Below, piece by piece: positions 24,500-36,125 of a DNA stretch of 64,000 nucleotides. The DNA lies in assembly GCF_047948215.1 (NCBI RefSeq), contig NC_134455.1, forward strand, positions 351,259,991 to 351,323,990. Direction: 5' to 3'. How positions within the stretch are numbered: the stretch's first letter is position 1; each line of letters starts with the position of its first letter. The notes below the pieces were generated by a model. That model saw only the letters and a list, made by a program, of their open reading frames with translations, ran no database searches and was not told the DNA's origin. The DNA comes from Lycorma delicatula (lineage: Eukaryota > Arthropoda > Insecta > Hemiptera > Fulgoridae). The translations under genes and the position numbers were made by a program.

Positions 24500-25275
24500 A
24501 AAAAATCCCTGTTTGGCACGCCGGAAGGCGGAGGTAGATTTCACCGGTACTAAGTGGAAGATAAGAAAGATTTCCACCTTAAAGTTAAGAAAAATTTCAA
24601 ATTTACTCGATACGACAATGGTTGCATGTGAAAAAAGTTTCACTTGTTTAGCAAACGACAAGCCTCAACTATTTACAATTTCAACAACATTTTTGTCATC
24701 CTTTGCCGTAAAGGTTGGTCATATCAAAATTTGTTTCAGACAAAGGTTTTAGGTAATGTTTAGAGGGCTAACGACTACTTTAAACCGATTCGAAACTGTG
24801 CCTATTAAGGGAGGTATGATTTTTTTTTTTTTGTTTTCGAAACCCCACTTTTTTTACATCCCCTGGGCCAATAGTTGGTGATATCAAAAAGTTTTACTTA
24901 GATAAGCTTTAGATTCTTATCCACAGAATAGTAAGAAATTTAAACGAATTCGATATTTTACTTAATAAGAAAGTTACAACGATTTTTTTTTCGAAACAGC
25001 CCTTCCATTTCCATCCCCATGGTCTGATTTTGCTCATTAACGAATTCGTCCGAGATTTTGGATCGTTATATGTTATGTATAAATTTGAAAGTGATTGATG
25101 AAAATTTACGGCAGTTATCGTGTCCACAAGAAAGTGAAATATATATATATAAACTTTTGAACTGACGGTTTTTTTGCGGTCTGGGGAATGTGAAATGCGA
25201 AGCTGTCGAAATTTTACGGAAGTCGATTCATAGTACCCATTACAATAGATAGCTTTTTTTTATGAAATCTATCTA
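24500..25275 (+). repeat. Family C repeat, copy 3
   Basis: Begins TTTGGCACGCCGGAAGGCGG and runs to TTATGAAATCTATCTAA. AT microsatellite at 25137-25152, the same site as in copies 1 and 2. The 93- and 72-codon frames here are not genes. Confidence 0.85.
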
Positions 25276-25284
25276 ATATAAACT

Positions 25285-25690
25285 CATGCAGTAATATTAA
25301 GATAATACATGAGGTTAATAAACATAACATAATAATTTAAAATTCAAAAGACGTCAATGAAGAATATTTGAAACATATTTATGTAAATTAAACGGGATGC
25401 AGAAAATTAATTTATTTTAAAATTCGGCGGCAGAATAAAATAGTTTCTATAACAGAAAATTTTTTAATATTATTTTAAATAAATTAATGAGAACATTTCT
25501 CAAACGGTTCTCCAACGAAATCGTAACAAAATACTTTCTCGTAACCCGGAGTATTTTGTTGAATTAAAAAATAGTTTCGTTGTCTGGTTTCGTAGAAATG
25601 GGTAAAAACATTGCCTATTTTTTTTTCTTTACCTATGTGTACATTCTTCATAAATACAATTACAAGCATAAGTTAAAATTTTTAGTTTTC
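25285..25690 (-). repeat. Family H fragment
   Basis: GGGATGCAGAAAATTAATTT, GATCC/CCTT-type middle and CGAAATCGTAACAAAATACT loosely match 7260-7540 and 19500-19800. Confidence 0.4.
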
Positions 25691-27204
25691 TAAATATCGA
25701 TACTTTTTTTTTTTTAATCTTGAAAGCTCGGTATTTAATTTGGAGAGTGCCCTAAAAAATGACATTACACCTCAGACGAGAATATAAGCAACTATAATTC
25801 ATATTTAATAAAGATGACAAACTCATTGTTTTATTAATGAATCGCATCTCGAGAGAATTTTCAATGTAACAAAACGCTCAGAAATTTTGCTAAATGGGCA
25901 ACAGAAATACTATCGTTTTCATTAATGAGAATTCTATCTTTGAAATTAATTAAAAACGTGATTTATTAGATGTAATATATTGTTGAAAAGGCATGAAATA
26001 AGACACTAAAAATTATAAGCACGTATCGTTAACCGTGTAGACCAAAAAAAAAATCAGAAAATAGTGACTGATACCTCTTACGATGATAAAAGCTAAAGCC
26101 TTTTTTAAATTGTGGACATATTAATATTAGAATAATAAATAGGTAGTCTGATATATGCTAGCTTGACTAATAAGAATGTAAAATATATGTAAATGGAAAA
26201 TACATCGCAATGACAATAATTTTTCGTAAGAAACACTGAAGAACTATAGTCAAATTTTAAAGATATTGGGAATTAAAGTTCTCATATTGAAAGGTGTAAG
26301 CAGGTGTGACTTGAACGCTAAGAAAAGAGGCCAAGGCTAAAAGATGACTAGTAACTTAGAACAATGATTATATATTACATACGTTAATCGTAAACTTACA
26401 CGATTATCTCTTTCTAAACGACATGGGTTTCAAGTAATAAAATTCAAACTTCTGAATATTGCTCAATTTTCATTTAATTTTTTAATTGTACTCTTATAGT
26501 TATGAAAACATGATTAGTTATCATAGACACAAAATGATTAGCAATTTTGTTTTAAACGGATATCTAATTTTAACTGTAACATTTGAATGCTTAAACTTAA
26601 ACAAATATCTTGCTTAACTTTTACAACATACAATGTATCTATTCTAAGGTAGGACACTAATCGCGTGGGTAGAATTCCCGTTAATGGTAACAATAGTGTT
26701 TCTGCTTCTCCATAAAGTGAAATTTCCGAGAGTTTTAGTTGATGAAAAATTCTCTTGAGATGATATTAAATTAATTTCGTTTGCTTTGCTTTGAAGCGCC
26801 TTAGTTTAAGTTTATCATAGTTATTCAATTTTTTTACGGCTACATATATTCCCTTCTGAAGTATAATATCTTTTGGACTCCTTCAAAAAGTCAGAAAGTT
26901 TTTCAAGATACAAAAATGAATCGTCAGATCATTTATCTTGCGCCTGTAAGTATGAATCGTGTGGAATTATATTTAGAAAATTAAAAATCTTAGCTTATCC
27001 TACGTTTATATCTATATAAACGTGCAATCTTTGATGAAAAGAATAGTGTTATTAAAAAATAACAATGTATATCATTATCATAGATCTTTAGGTGTCCGAC
27101 TGATATATCAGGGCGAATCGTATGTTATGTTGCATAAACCTTTCATCCAATTCATTTCTATTCAGTTATTTTCTCTTCATTACTTCTTTATTTTCAATTA
27201 TCTA
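25691..27204. other. AT-rich intronic DNA, nothing recognised
   Basis: No repeat copy, open frame or structure stood out across this stretch. Confidence 0.5.
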
Positions 27205-28115
27205 TTACTTTCCCGTCTAGATAGCGCTACAGATAAGCTATAGCTCTAGAAGGGAATGTATTGTATAATCGGTCCAATTTGGGCATACGCATTTTTCACT
27301 GGATCTTGACGTTTTGACACTTAAACAACCAAAAAAAAAAACGGATGGAAATTTTCCGGATGTTAATGTTCGTATGTACTTTTGTGTGTTCGGTATCGGT
27401 CTCTAAATCACCTTATATCTCAGAACTATTGGACCGATTTTGACCAAATTTGGGTCAGATTACTTCTATATTAAGGGCAATGGTACCATTAAATTTTCAA
27501 CTTAAAAGGTCAAGGGGATGAGGCTGTACAGCAAGGTCACCCTCACTCAGTATCTTGAGATTTCGCCTAATTAAGATCATATTTTTCTTAGGCACATTTG
27601 TTAACAATGTGCCTAAGAAACTTCCATCCCAAAGAAATGCTCTAAACTACTGCTGTGTTGTGATGTCACAGATGAGGGATATAATTAAATAAATGAATAA
27701 TATTTAAAGTGTAAAAGAGTAAAAGACCCGGTCTGGTCGGGTCTCGAACTCGTTTGCCCGGTCGATTTAGTACCTGGTGCGTTAAGCCTAGCGGCTACAC
27801 TAGTCTGCCGACCGTACAAGCGAAATTTGTTCTGTGTAAGTTGTGAAATAATATTAATTTAGTTAGTGCCGACTGTCGCCCGCTAGTACCACCATATCCA
27901 CACGAATTAAATACAGTATGTGCACGTGTTTTAGTTACAATCATTGAATTAAATAAACGAAAAAATATTTTATTTAAATAAAATGATAAATATTTTTAAT
28001 TAAGTTGTGTGTGTAAGCCGTGCATCAGAAACAACCCTCGGCTGTAGAACTTTCCCGGATTGCAGCTTTAGCCGCGTGGCGGGGAGGTCCTACAATTATG
28101 TTGCAATTTTTGTTA
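27205..28115 (-). repeat. Family B repeat, nearly full length
   Basis: Minus-strand copy with tail (27215-27600), tRNA-like block (about 27725-27815; minus-strand A box TAGTGTAGCCG, B box AGTTCGAGACC), CpG-rich piece (27865-27920), and the 5' hairpin at 28035-28095 (GGGAAAGTTCTAC facing GTAGGACCTCCCC). Confidence 0.88.
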
Positions 28116-28159
28116 CGGTTAATTTACGTCATAGGCTAAAATCTTGTGCTGTGGGAATC

Positions 28160-28262
28160 TGACATAACTTTTTTTAGCATAAAAAATGACACGCCTGAAT
28201 GGGATTTGATCCTTGGTCCTGCTGATAAATACAGATGCTATCACTCTGCTATGGAGATTAGC
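28160..28262 (-). repeat. SINE family E-like fragment
   Basis: ACGCCTGAATGGGATTTGAT, GCTATCACTCTGCTATGGAG; on the minus strand a degraded tRNA-like head and B box. Confidence 0.5.
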
Positions 28263-28617
28263 TTGTGTTAATTTTCTTTTAAATTTATTTATTTTCATAC
28301 TTTTTTTAAAAGTAATATGTGTTGTACGATCACTACTTCTGCAGTAACTTGAATTTATTGAAACTGATGTACCATGAATATTCAGGATTGGCGTGATCTC
28401 CTGAATATTAAATAACAAAAATTTATTACTTATAAATTTATTAAAAAATATTTAAAAAATGAAAATATGAGAATTATTAAAAAAAATTAAATTTATTATT
28501 ATAAAAAACCAATTTAATTAAAAATTATACCAATTATTTTGGTTGCCAAAAAACCTTTTATGCCCTACAGAATTTTTAAAAAAATAAAATTTTGTCCTGT
28601 ACTTATTAACCTTCTTC
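28263..28617. other. AT-rich intronic DNA, nothing recognised
   Basis: The 99-codon minus-strand frame at 28119-28418 overlaps SINE and AT-rich text and has no motif. Confidence 0.5.
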
Positions 28618-28878
28618 TTTTTCCTGTTTAGCCTGCGGTAACTACCGTTTAGATAATTCTTCAGAGGATGAATGAGAATGATATGTATGAGTGCAAATGA
28701 AGTTGTGCATTTGGCAGTTGGGTTTCAAATAACCACACATCTCATCTCAGGAATGGTCGACCTGAGATTGTACAAGACTACACTTCATTTACGTTCATAC
28801 ATGTCATCCTCATTCATCATTTGAAGTAATAGCTTGCAGTTGTTCCGGAGGCTAAATCAGAAAAAAGAAAAGTATAAC
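28618..28878. repeat. Foldback made of two SINE family A 3' halves
   Basis: 28625-28706 is the SINE A 3' end in minus orientation (GTTTAGCCTGCGG, AGAGGATGAATGAGAATGAT); 28717-28870 is the 3' half in plus orientation (GGTTTCAAATAACCACACAT to GGAGGCTAAATCAG). Together they form arms of about 80 bases. Neither part has the tRNA head. Confidence 0.85.
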
Positions 28879-29964
28879 GTATAAACCCTTTATTTTTATT
28901 CATAATCTTGGCACAGTGTCTACTGATAATGATTGTTTAATAAACGAAATGACCAGCTACGTTTAGATTTTCTATAAACAATTTTTAAGTATAAATTTAT
29001 CATCTAATTTATTTAATTGTTATATATTAGAAGAATAGTTATATTTTACTCCCTTTTTTATAGTTAAACTTAAATCCTGAAGTTATTATTGAAATTTAAT
29101 CGTTTATTACAATTTTTTTCCATTTATGTTACTATTTTAAAAAGCGAGATAACTATTAATAAAAAGAGAAATTTTGCCACAGTGCTCACCTTGAAATATA
29201 ACTCAAATGCTTTAAAAGCTACTACGCTACTCTCTGATATAATATCGTTTGGGCTAAATACATTTTAAGTTAGAACCAGTATTACATTATATTCACTTTA
29301 CTAATCACCCGACGTACGAGTCACACTGATACATCAATCAGACGTCTGAAAGTTTAGAATGTTAATGTGAACAATATACGTCTGAAGAAACAAACCATTA
29401 ACATTCCGTTACATAATCAGGTTGTTTTCTATCTTTATCCAATGAGTATGTGTGTGTATGTGTTCGTGTTTATATAAATGAAGAATGAGGGAGATTGATT
29501 TAAGTGTTTCTGTAATATAATCTTTATATAATGTAGCATAATAAACTGGTTATCATTTGCGGCTGCATTTCATAACGTATAAAATAACATATAGTTTTAG
29601 GCTGACAAGACATCCTTTACTAAAATCATAAGATTTATTTTAAAATAGGATAAATTGTTTTACAGCCACTTCATGATATATATATTTTAGGAAAGATCAG
29701 GAGACCTACAGATAATTTAGTCATGAACTTATTATCTGAACTCTGCATAGGAAATATCCCGGACCTTTATCGGTAAGCGGGTACTACTTTTTTCAGGAAT
29801 AACAATAAAAACTCGCGCATATTTTTACATTTATATAACAATAATCAAATAAACCAATAACCAAATAACATTTTTACTAAAAAAGGATCAATTTTCCATA
29901 TTAACAATCTTGCATTAATTTTTCATAATTTTTTATTTCTACTCGTCGATTTTATTAATTTGGG
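28879..29964. other. AT-rich intronic DNA, nothing recognised
   Basis: No coding or repeat content identified. Confidence 0.5.
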
Positions 29965-30150
29965 TCTTCCAAATCTACCTTAGAGAGATCCAATGTGAGC
30001 ATTATTGATTATACTTATAAATATAATCTAACCAAACTTAACCTACGCTTGATTCGTTCACTAACCTTGACTAGCGAGCGAAGCGAGCTTAGGTTAATTT
30101 TGTTAGAGTATATTTATAATCTCTCTGCAAATACCTTCTGATTTGGAAGA
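29965..30150. mobile_element. Small palindromic foldback element (MITE-like)
   Basis: Perfect 11-base terminal inverted repeats TCTTCCAAATC (29965-29975) and GATTTGGAAGA (30140-30150). Imperfect arms continue inward (AGAGAGATC with GATCTCTCT-type; CTAACCAAACTTAACCTACG with CTTAGGTTAATTTTGTTAG). The centre holds GCGAGCGAAGCGAGC. About 186 bp, no coding capacity. No target duplication was established. Confidence 0.6.
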
Positions 30151-32184
30151 AAAAAAAGTGGTATCAACTTACCAAAAAAGGTCCAACAATCCTTTCAAAA
30201 AATCAACTGGCACCTCACCCCTGAAGATCACACTAAGTACACGCACGATTTAGCATCCTTACTGTAAACATGTAGCATCTGATCGATATCCACAGAATAC
30301 AGTGGGAAAAAAGAATGAAGACTTGATAAGAAAATGAGAAAGGTTAATCTGCCCGTGGACATGTTGAGTTTTTCAGATCTTGATGTTTCATGACCCCTCT
30401 AACCGAAATGCATTGAAAAATTCCATAAGGATGTTATGTATGTTGACCTGTGCTTTACTTGACATCTCCAGACTGGATGGGTAGATTCAGATAAAATTTG
30501 GAACGATGTTATCTGAATATGAGGCATTGATGTCGCTTAATTTTTTGTATAAGTAGTAAAAATGGTGGGGAGATTTGAATCTTAGGGTTCCTATGTAGCA
30601 AAATTTTGTTCAAAAGGTAGAATAATTTTTTACATTTTTTTTTTTTTAATATTTATATACTTTAATATTTCACTTAATTTCAAGTAGCAGTCTTTCGAGA
30701 ATGAAGGCAGCCAGGAATATGCAACTGTTTACCCGTTATTGGTTGTTTTATAATTGTGTAAAACATCTGTAACTTAAAAAATTTCACTAACATTTACATG
30801 TTTTCATTTTTATTTTTCTGGAAAGCAATTTCACTTTACTCGTTGAAAAATTACGTATGGCTTGTAAAGTTATACTTTTTGGTGGAATAGGCATTCTTGT
30901 TCCAGAAAATAAATAGTTAAAACAGGAGAGTAACTTCAAGATCCCCTGCAGAGGGTCCTATTCCAAAAAATTACAATTTACATCCACAAAATTACAACTC
31001 ACAAGTAACAGGTAATTTTTTAACTAGGAATTATGAAGTTGTGTTACAGAAAAATAAAAATGAGAACTTGTAAATCTTAGTGAAATTTTACAAGTTACAG
31101 GCATTTTATAAAATTGTAAAAGAATCAAAATATTTATAAAAGCTAACTAAGAGTTGCGTAGCTCCAATTACCAAGGGTTACACCCTCAACAAACTACTAC
31201 TTATGAGAAAAATTAATTGAAATATTAAAGAATATAAATATCCAATTAAAAAATTATATAGAAAAGATTATTCTACTTTTTGAGTAATAAATTAAGATAT
31301 GGGAACATAATTTTCGTATTTCCTTGCCCTCTTGAGTGATCGTGACCAAAATTGAGTCGCAGCAATGCTCCATTTACAGAAATAATTGCGTCAAATTTCA
31401 TCCGATTGGTCCACCTGGTCAGGAGATATCAAGCAAAAAGGTCGCCCAATATACATATATATATGTCTGGACATATCTCCTGGAATTTTTTAATGCTAAA
31501 ATTGTATGTTTTTGTTAGAGGGGGATCAGGATCTGCAAAAATACTGACGTGGAAAATTTGATTCGATTAGCGTACTGTCCCTTATACAATTTAATTATAC
31601 AATAAGGAAAGTAAAAGTACACGTCTGTAATTATTCCACGTAAAACTAACCTACAAGTTTACAGGTTATGAAAGGTCAAATTTTATTATTGTGGTGCAAG
31701 TGTACAATGATTGAACCGGGATACTTTAGTTAAACGAGGCAACTGCGGTGGACAAGTAATTAACACAAGTCTAAATATTATTGAGAAAAGTTTTATCCTG
31801 AAGTTTATCTTTAACAAATATAAGAAATATTAATTCATTTCATTATAAATAAAAAATGTAATTTTCAGAAATATTATTTTCATCTATTCTTTTGTAAGCG
31901 GAACTTTCTCATCAATTTTTTCAATCGATGTTAGGGAAGATTCTGTGAAGTCTTTTTCTTAAGGCTAAACAGAAAAACAGAGAGAACATGTTATACTGGT
32001 GAAAATAAAGAAGAAAGTTCATTTCAGCATCGGTTCGGAAACGCTTCGTTAGCGAGCGTCGGCTGACGAAAGATTTTCCCGCGATTTCTGCGCCAAGTAA
32101 ACAAACTATTGTCATTCTTGAATCCAAATTAAGTGGTAAATTTAGTCTTTTTTCTATGAAACATGACATGAAAAATTTTGATGT
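30151..32184. other. Intronic DNA, no gene recognised
   Basis: 31325-31610 (CATCCGATTGGTCCACCTGG, CAGGAGATATCAAGC) has the look of an old interspersed repeat but only one copy is visible. Overlapping frames at 31336-31561 are not protein-like. A CpG-rich stretch at 32035-32105 (CGTTAGCGAGCGTCGGCTGA) is unexplained. Confidence 0.4.
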
Positions 32185-32265
32185 TACTCTGATCTTATTA
32201 CTACGGTTTCTTTTGACTCATCCAGTCGAAGTTTTATTTGTGGATTAACATATCTTACCATTTTT
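32185..32265 (+). repeat. Family G fragment
   Basis: GTTACTCTGATCTTATTACT, GGTTTCTTTTGACTCATCCA and GGATTAACATATCTTAC follow the G order. Confidence 0.55.
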
Positions 32266-33027
32266 TATTTTTTTATTAAAAAAAATAAAAAACTGCTGAA
32301 AAAAAAAAAGGGATATGATATCGATTTTGGGATAGTCAAACAAAATAAAATTGAAGTTAAAATAGTTCTCAACTCGAATCAAGGACATTTTTATTATTTT
32401 ATAATAAATAGATGCGTTAAAGAAATATCTTTATGATGAAATATTATTGCTTTAATAAATGGCTAATCACTGTAAAAAGCGTTCTTAATGACCGTTTCAG
32501 TTTAATATAATAACTAATATGATCATTAGTTAAAAGTAATTAATTGTTTTCCTTTTTTTAAAGCTATTAAACTAGCAATATTTTGTCACTTATTTATTGT
32601 TTCCGGTAAACAGAAGATAGCAAATTAGTGTATTTAAAGAATTTTAATTACCAATTAAAAATAACACTACGATGGAAAAGATTAATATTATCGTGATATT
32701 AATATAAATGAGGCACAACGATTAAAAAAAAGCCGGCAATAAACTTGAACGGTCAAGTTATGCAACTCATTTTTTGAAAAAACGTTTCTGGCTTTTTTTA
32801 ATGATTTTTATTTGAAGAATTTCTTTAGTATTTGTGCATTAACCGGCACGCATATTATTTTTTTTTTCATGCAACAACTCGATTATAAACAGTAATTACT
32901 GAATCTATTATTTAAATAATCTAAACATTACTGATAATTTGTCGAGGTTAGCGAGCGAAGCGAGAATAGATTATGTTTGTTTAATGATTCCGTGTACTGA
33001 CGAATCGTACGGATGTCAACATAACCT
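32266..33027. other. AT-rich intronic DNA
   Basis: Nothing recognised except GCGAGCGAAGCGAGA at 32951-32965, a third occurrence of the dyad at 8546 and 30077. Confidence 0.5.
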
Positions 33028-33412
33028 CTCCTTATTTTTCTGTTTAGCCTCCGGAACCACCGTAAGGTATTGCTTCAGAGGGTAGATGAGGATAATATTT
33101 ATGCATGTAAACGAAGTATAGTCTTGTACTATACTATAGTCTACTATACTATACTATACTATACTATATATATACTATACTATACTATACTATACCTTAT
33201 ACTATATATACTATATACTATACTATATATATACTATACTATACTATAGTCTTGTCTCAGGTCGACCATTCCTGAGATGGGTGTTTAATTGAAACAACCA
33301 CCAAAGAAAACCGGTTTTAACGATCTAGTATTCAAATCCGTATAAAAGTAACTGCCTTTACTAGAATTTGAACGTTAACCCACAAGACCAATCCATTGGG
33401 TTATATCAGCAT
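33028..33412 (-). repeat. SINE family A copy with internal microsatellite
   Basis: Minus-strand SINE A: tail TGTTTAGCCTCCGGAACCAC (33042-33061), middle GTATAGTCTTGTAC, then after the expanded tract GGTCGACCATTCCTGAGATG and the head near 33370-33410. Confidence 0.9.
33127..33250. repeat. (ACTAT)n pentanucleotide expansion inside a SINE
   Basis: About 120 bases of ACTAT units with some ATATAT interruptions. It sits exactly where other SINE A copies read GTATAGTCTTGTACAG, so it grew from the SINE's own TATAGT text. Confidence 0.93.
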
Positions 33413-33423
33413 AACCTAGCCAA

Positions 33424-34200
33424 ACATGCCCACCGGGCTGATCTAGTGGTGAACGCATCTTCGCAAATCAGCTGAGTTCGAAGTCGAGAGGTCCAACGTT
33501 CAAATCCTAAGGCAGTTACTTTTATACGGATTTGAATACTAGATCGTCGATACCGGCGTTCTTTGGCGGTTTTTCCCCTACATCCCCGAGCCGGACATCC
33601 AATTAAGTATACTCGGCTCGGGGACGTGTCCTTGCGACTGTAAGAGGGCCTACCCATTCACCGGTTATCAACCCGGCACAGCAGGTCAGCCTCCCCGGTT
33701 CCGGATCTTTTAATTGCTGCCTCTAATCTCCGATGGAAAAAACCAGGCGACCGAGACCCGGTCTCCGGCGGGTCTCGGTCTTTCCTTTTGCCAGCCTCAA
33801 ACCGACGGCGCAGGAGCCGAAGCGTATCCGGGAACCCACACCGCCGACCGGGTCTCGGTCTTTTCATTAATCCACATCTAACGGAACCCAGGAGTCCCCG
33901 CACCATCACGGGAATCCACACACCAGGGCATGTGAGCCCTCAGGAACGGATCTGTCCACCCTGCCCTGCTATAAACTAAAAACCCCAGTCGTCTGAGGAC
34001 TGCTCTTGCAAATATTGCAAAATTACGCCAGTTCCCGGACATATTCTTTGGTGGCTGGGTTTCAATTAACCAGACATCTTAGAAATTGTCGACATGAGAC
34101 TGTACAAGACTACACTTCAGTTACATTCATACATATCATCCTCATTGATCCTCTGAAGCAATACCTGACGGTGATTCCCGGAGCAGCATCCTTTTTCATG
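33424..34200 (+). repeat. SINE family A copy split by a LINE insertion
   Basis: 5' part 33424-33569: CACCGGGCTGATCTAGTGGT, AATCAGCTGAGTTCGAAGTC, B box CGTTCAAATCC, GATACCGGCGTTC. 3' part 34044-34190: TTCTTTGGTGGCTGGGTTTC, AGACTGTACAAGACTACAC, GGTGATTCCCGGAGCAG. It lies head to head with the SINE at 33028-33412. Confidence 0.9.
33570..34043 (-). mobile_element. R1-like LINE 3' UTR fragment inserted in a SINE
   Basis: GC-rich 474-bp block flanked by the 11-base direct repeat TTCTTTGG(C/T)GG (33559-33569, 34044-34054). On the minus strand it ends GGCTCGGGGATGTAGGGG plus A-run. It matches the order of the 3' UTR of the R1-like LINE at 55.5-56.4 kb: AAAAGATCC...ACCGGGGAG, GCCGG, GGTAAGTGGG/GGTGAATGGG, TACTTAA(C/T)TG...ATGTCCGGC. 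Internal hairpins: CCGAGACCC with GGGTCTCGG. The open frames in it are GC-driven shadows. Confidence 0.8.
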
Positions 34201-35537
34201 GGAAATAAAGAAAGGGTAACAAATTCGAAATTAAAAAATACAATTTTAGAAATTTAATTAAAAAATTAACTTATACATATGTTTGAATTTCTATGAATGT
34301 GCTATCTTTGCTAAAAATAATTGTCATTTATTCTTAAAAAAAAACAATATTCACCTTTGCCAAATTAGGCAACAGACTTTATTATGATTTATTTTGTATT
34401 TTTAATACATTATTGAACAATTTGAAATACAATTAAAAAATTGTATTTAATTTTTTAAGTATCGCTGTTCATCTTGGTAAATAAAGCAGCGTCTAACCAT
34501 TTTCAGCTCTCACTTTCTCTAGTAATCCTAGCACATCGTGGTTTTTTACCTGAAAAATAGAATTAAATAGGTCCTATAACCGTATCCCTAGTAATTTTTA
34601 AGAAAAGTATTATAAATTAACAAAAATTTGGTATCGCAAAATGCAATCTTTTAGGTTTGACGAACAACATGATTAAAATACTAGTAAACAAATAAAGTTT
34701 AGCAAAAAAATTTCTTAAAAAAAGTTTGACCTTTATTAAAAATAAAAAGACCGAAAGGGGCAGGAGTACGATACCGTATTACAATTTTAAACCAAAACAA
34801 GAATGATTGTGTACAATACAATGTAGTAATATAATGATTGACTAAACATTGATATTTTTATTAATTTATTGAACTGTTTCTATATCCAGTAAAAATTATA
34901 TTGATTGCCTATTCTAGGTTGGAAAGATTAAAACGAATAAATAATCTCTTGACAAAATTATTCATCAAAAATTTTTTATTGTAAAAACAAAATTATTTTT
35001 ATTTTTTTGCTCTTAGACAGGCTTAAAACTTAACTTGTTTTCATCGAGAATAGAAGTCGGTGTTATATTTCACAGAGATAAATGCTTCAACGAAATAAAC
35101 AGCTTTAATAAATTAATGCCAAATAATATTTTCTACACTGCTTCTACCATTTATATATTACCTTCGAAATTAATTCATTAATAAATATTCAAAAAGAACA
35201 GTTAAAAATTAAGAATGCATTAATAACTTATATTAACTTTTTCTTATTCAAATCTGAACAAATATTTAACATCATATCTTTGATTTGTAATAATAAATTT
35301 GATTATACTGAATTTTATTACATATGTTTAAAAAAAGACAACAATACTGTTTACGTATTAACTCACCACAATATTTCCGCTTCTGAGAATGGCCGTTAAA
35401 GGTCGTTAATTATGCTTCCGTTGTCAGTTAATTTAAAAACAAGCAAACAACTATTGAATCATTTAAAAGATTTTCCAACCGATATATTTAAAAATACAAT
35501 TCATAGATTCTGTCGATGAATTTTTAAATAATAATAA
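34201..35537. other. AT-rich intronic DNA, nothing recognised
   Basis: No coding sequence, repeat copy or structure identified. Confidence 0.5.
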
Positions 35538-35870
35538 CCCGCCGGGTTAGTCTAGTGGTTAAACACGTCATCGCAGAATCAGCTGATTTTCGAAGTCGAG
35601 AGTTCTAAGGTTCAAATCCTAGTACAGGCAGTTACTTTTGCGTGGATTTGATGGTGGATACCGGTGTTCTTTGGCGGTTAAGTTTCAATTAATCACACGT
35701 CTTAGGAGTAGTCGACCTGAGTCCATTCAGGACATGTTTACCGGTTCATTTTCACTTACATTTGCAGCTGCAGGCCTGATAAGCCGGTAGCAGTAATTGC
35801 ATTTGCCTATACACATACAGCCAGATCTGGCAGGAAGCAGTAAAAACTGGTTGAAATATGTAATATAAAC
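35538..35870 (+). repeat. SINE family A, variant subfamily
   Basis: The best tRNA-like head in the window: A box TAGTCTAGTGG at 35548, AATCAGCTGATTTTCGAAGT, B box GGTTCAAATCC at about 35610. After GGTCGACCTGAG-type text the 3' end differs from the main family (TTTACCGGTTCATTTTCAC, CAGGCCTGATAAGCCGG, CAGCCAGATCTGGC), defining a second subfamily. Confidence 0.85.
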
Positions 35871-36009
35871 TAATTATAAAATTTCTCGTTCAAATAATTT
35901 TCATTAACGTCTGAATGTTGATTTAGTTTTTAGTTATTATAAAATCTGTTAAAAACGTTTGTTGTCTTTCATTTGTAATCCTCTTTATATTTATGATTTA
36001 TATTGTCTT

Positions 36010-36125
36010 TATATTTTATGATTTTTTGTCATGCTTCTCCGTCAAGGTTTCTCTTGATCTATCTAAGCAAATGGTAGGGAAATTTCTTTTTTTATTTGTA
36101 GAGTGGCATATCTATTCATGATGTC
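36010..36125 (+). repeat. Family G copy
   Basis: GTCATGCTTCTCCGTCAAGG, TTTCTCTTGATCTATCTAAG, CAAATGGTAGGGAAATTTC and TGGCATATCTA match the G core. Confidence 0.6.

Noticed and set aside
28119..28418. 99-codon minus-strand frame
   Set aside because: Overlaps a SINE E fragment and AT-rich text; no motif.
33406..33979. Arg-rich frames on both strands in the GC-rich block
   Set aside because: The block is SINE plus a noncoding LINE 3' UTR; the frames are a product of high GC content.
35538..35625. tRNA gene call on the SINE A head (also 1880-1965, 40000-40085, 20985-21060)
   Set aside because: Good A and B boxes but no pairing acceptor stem, and the same text recurs as dispersed repeats with long bodies and A-rich tails.
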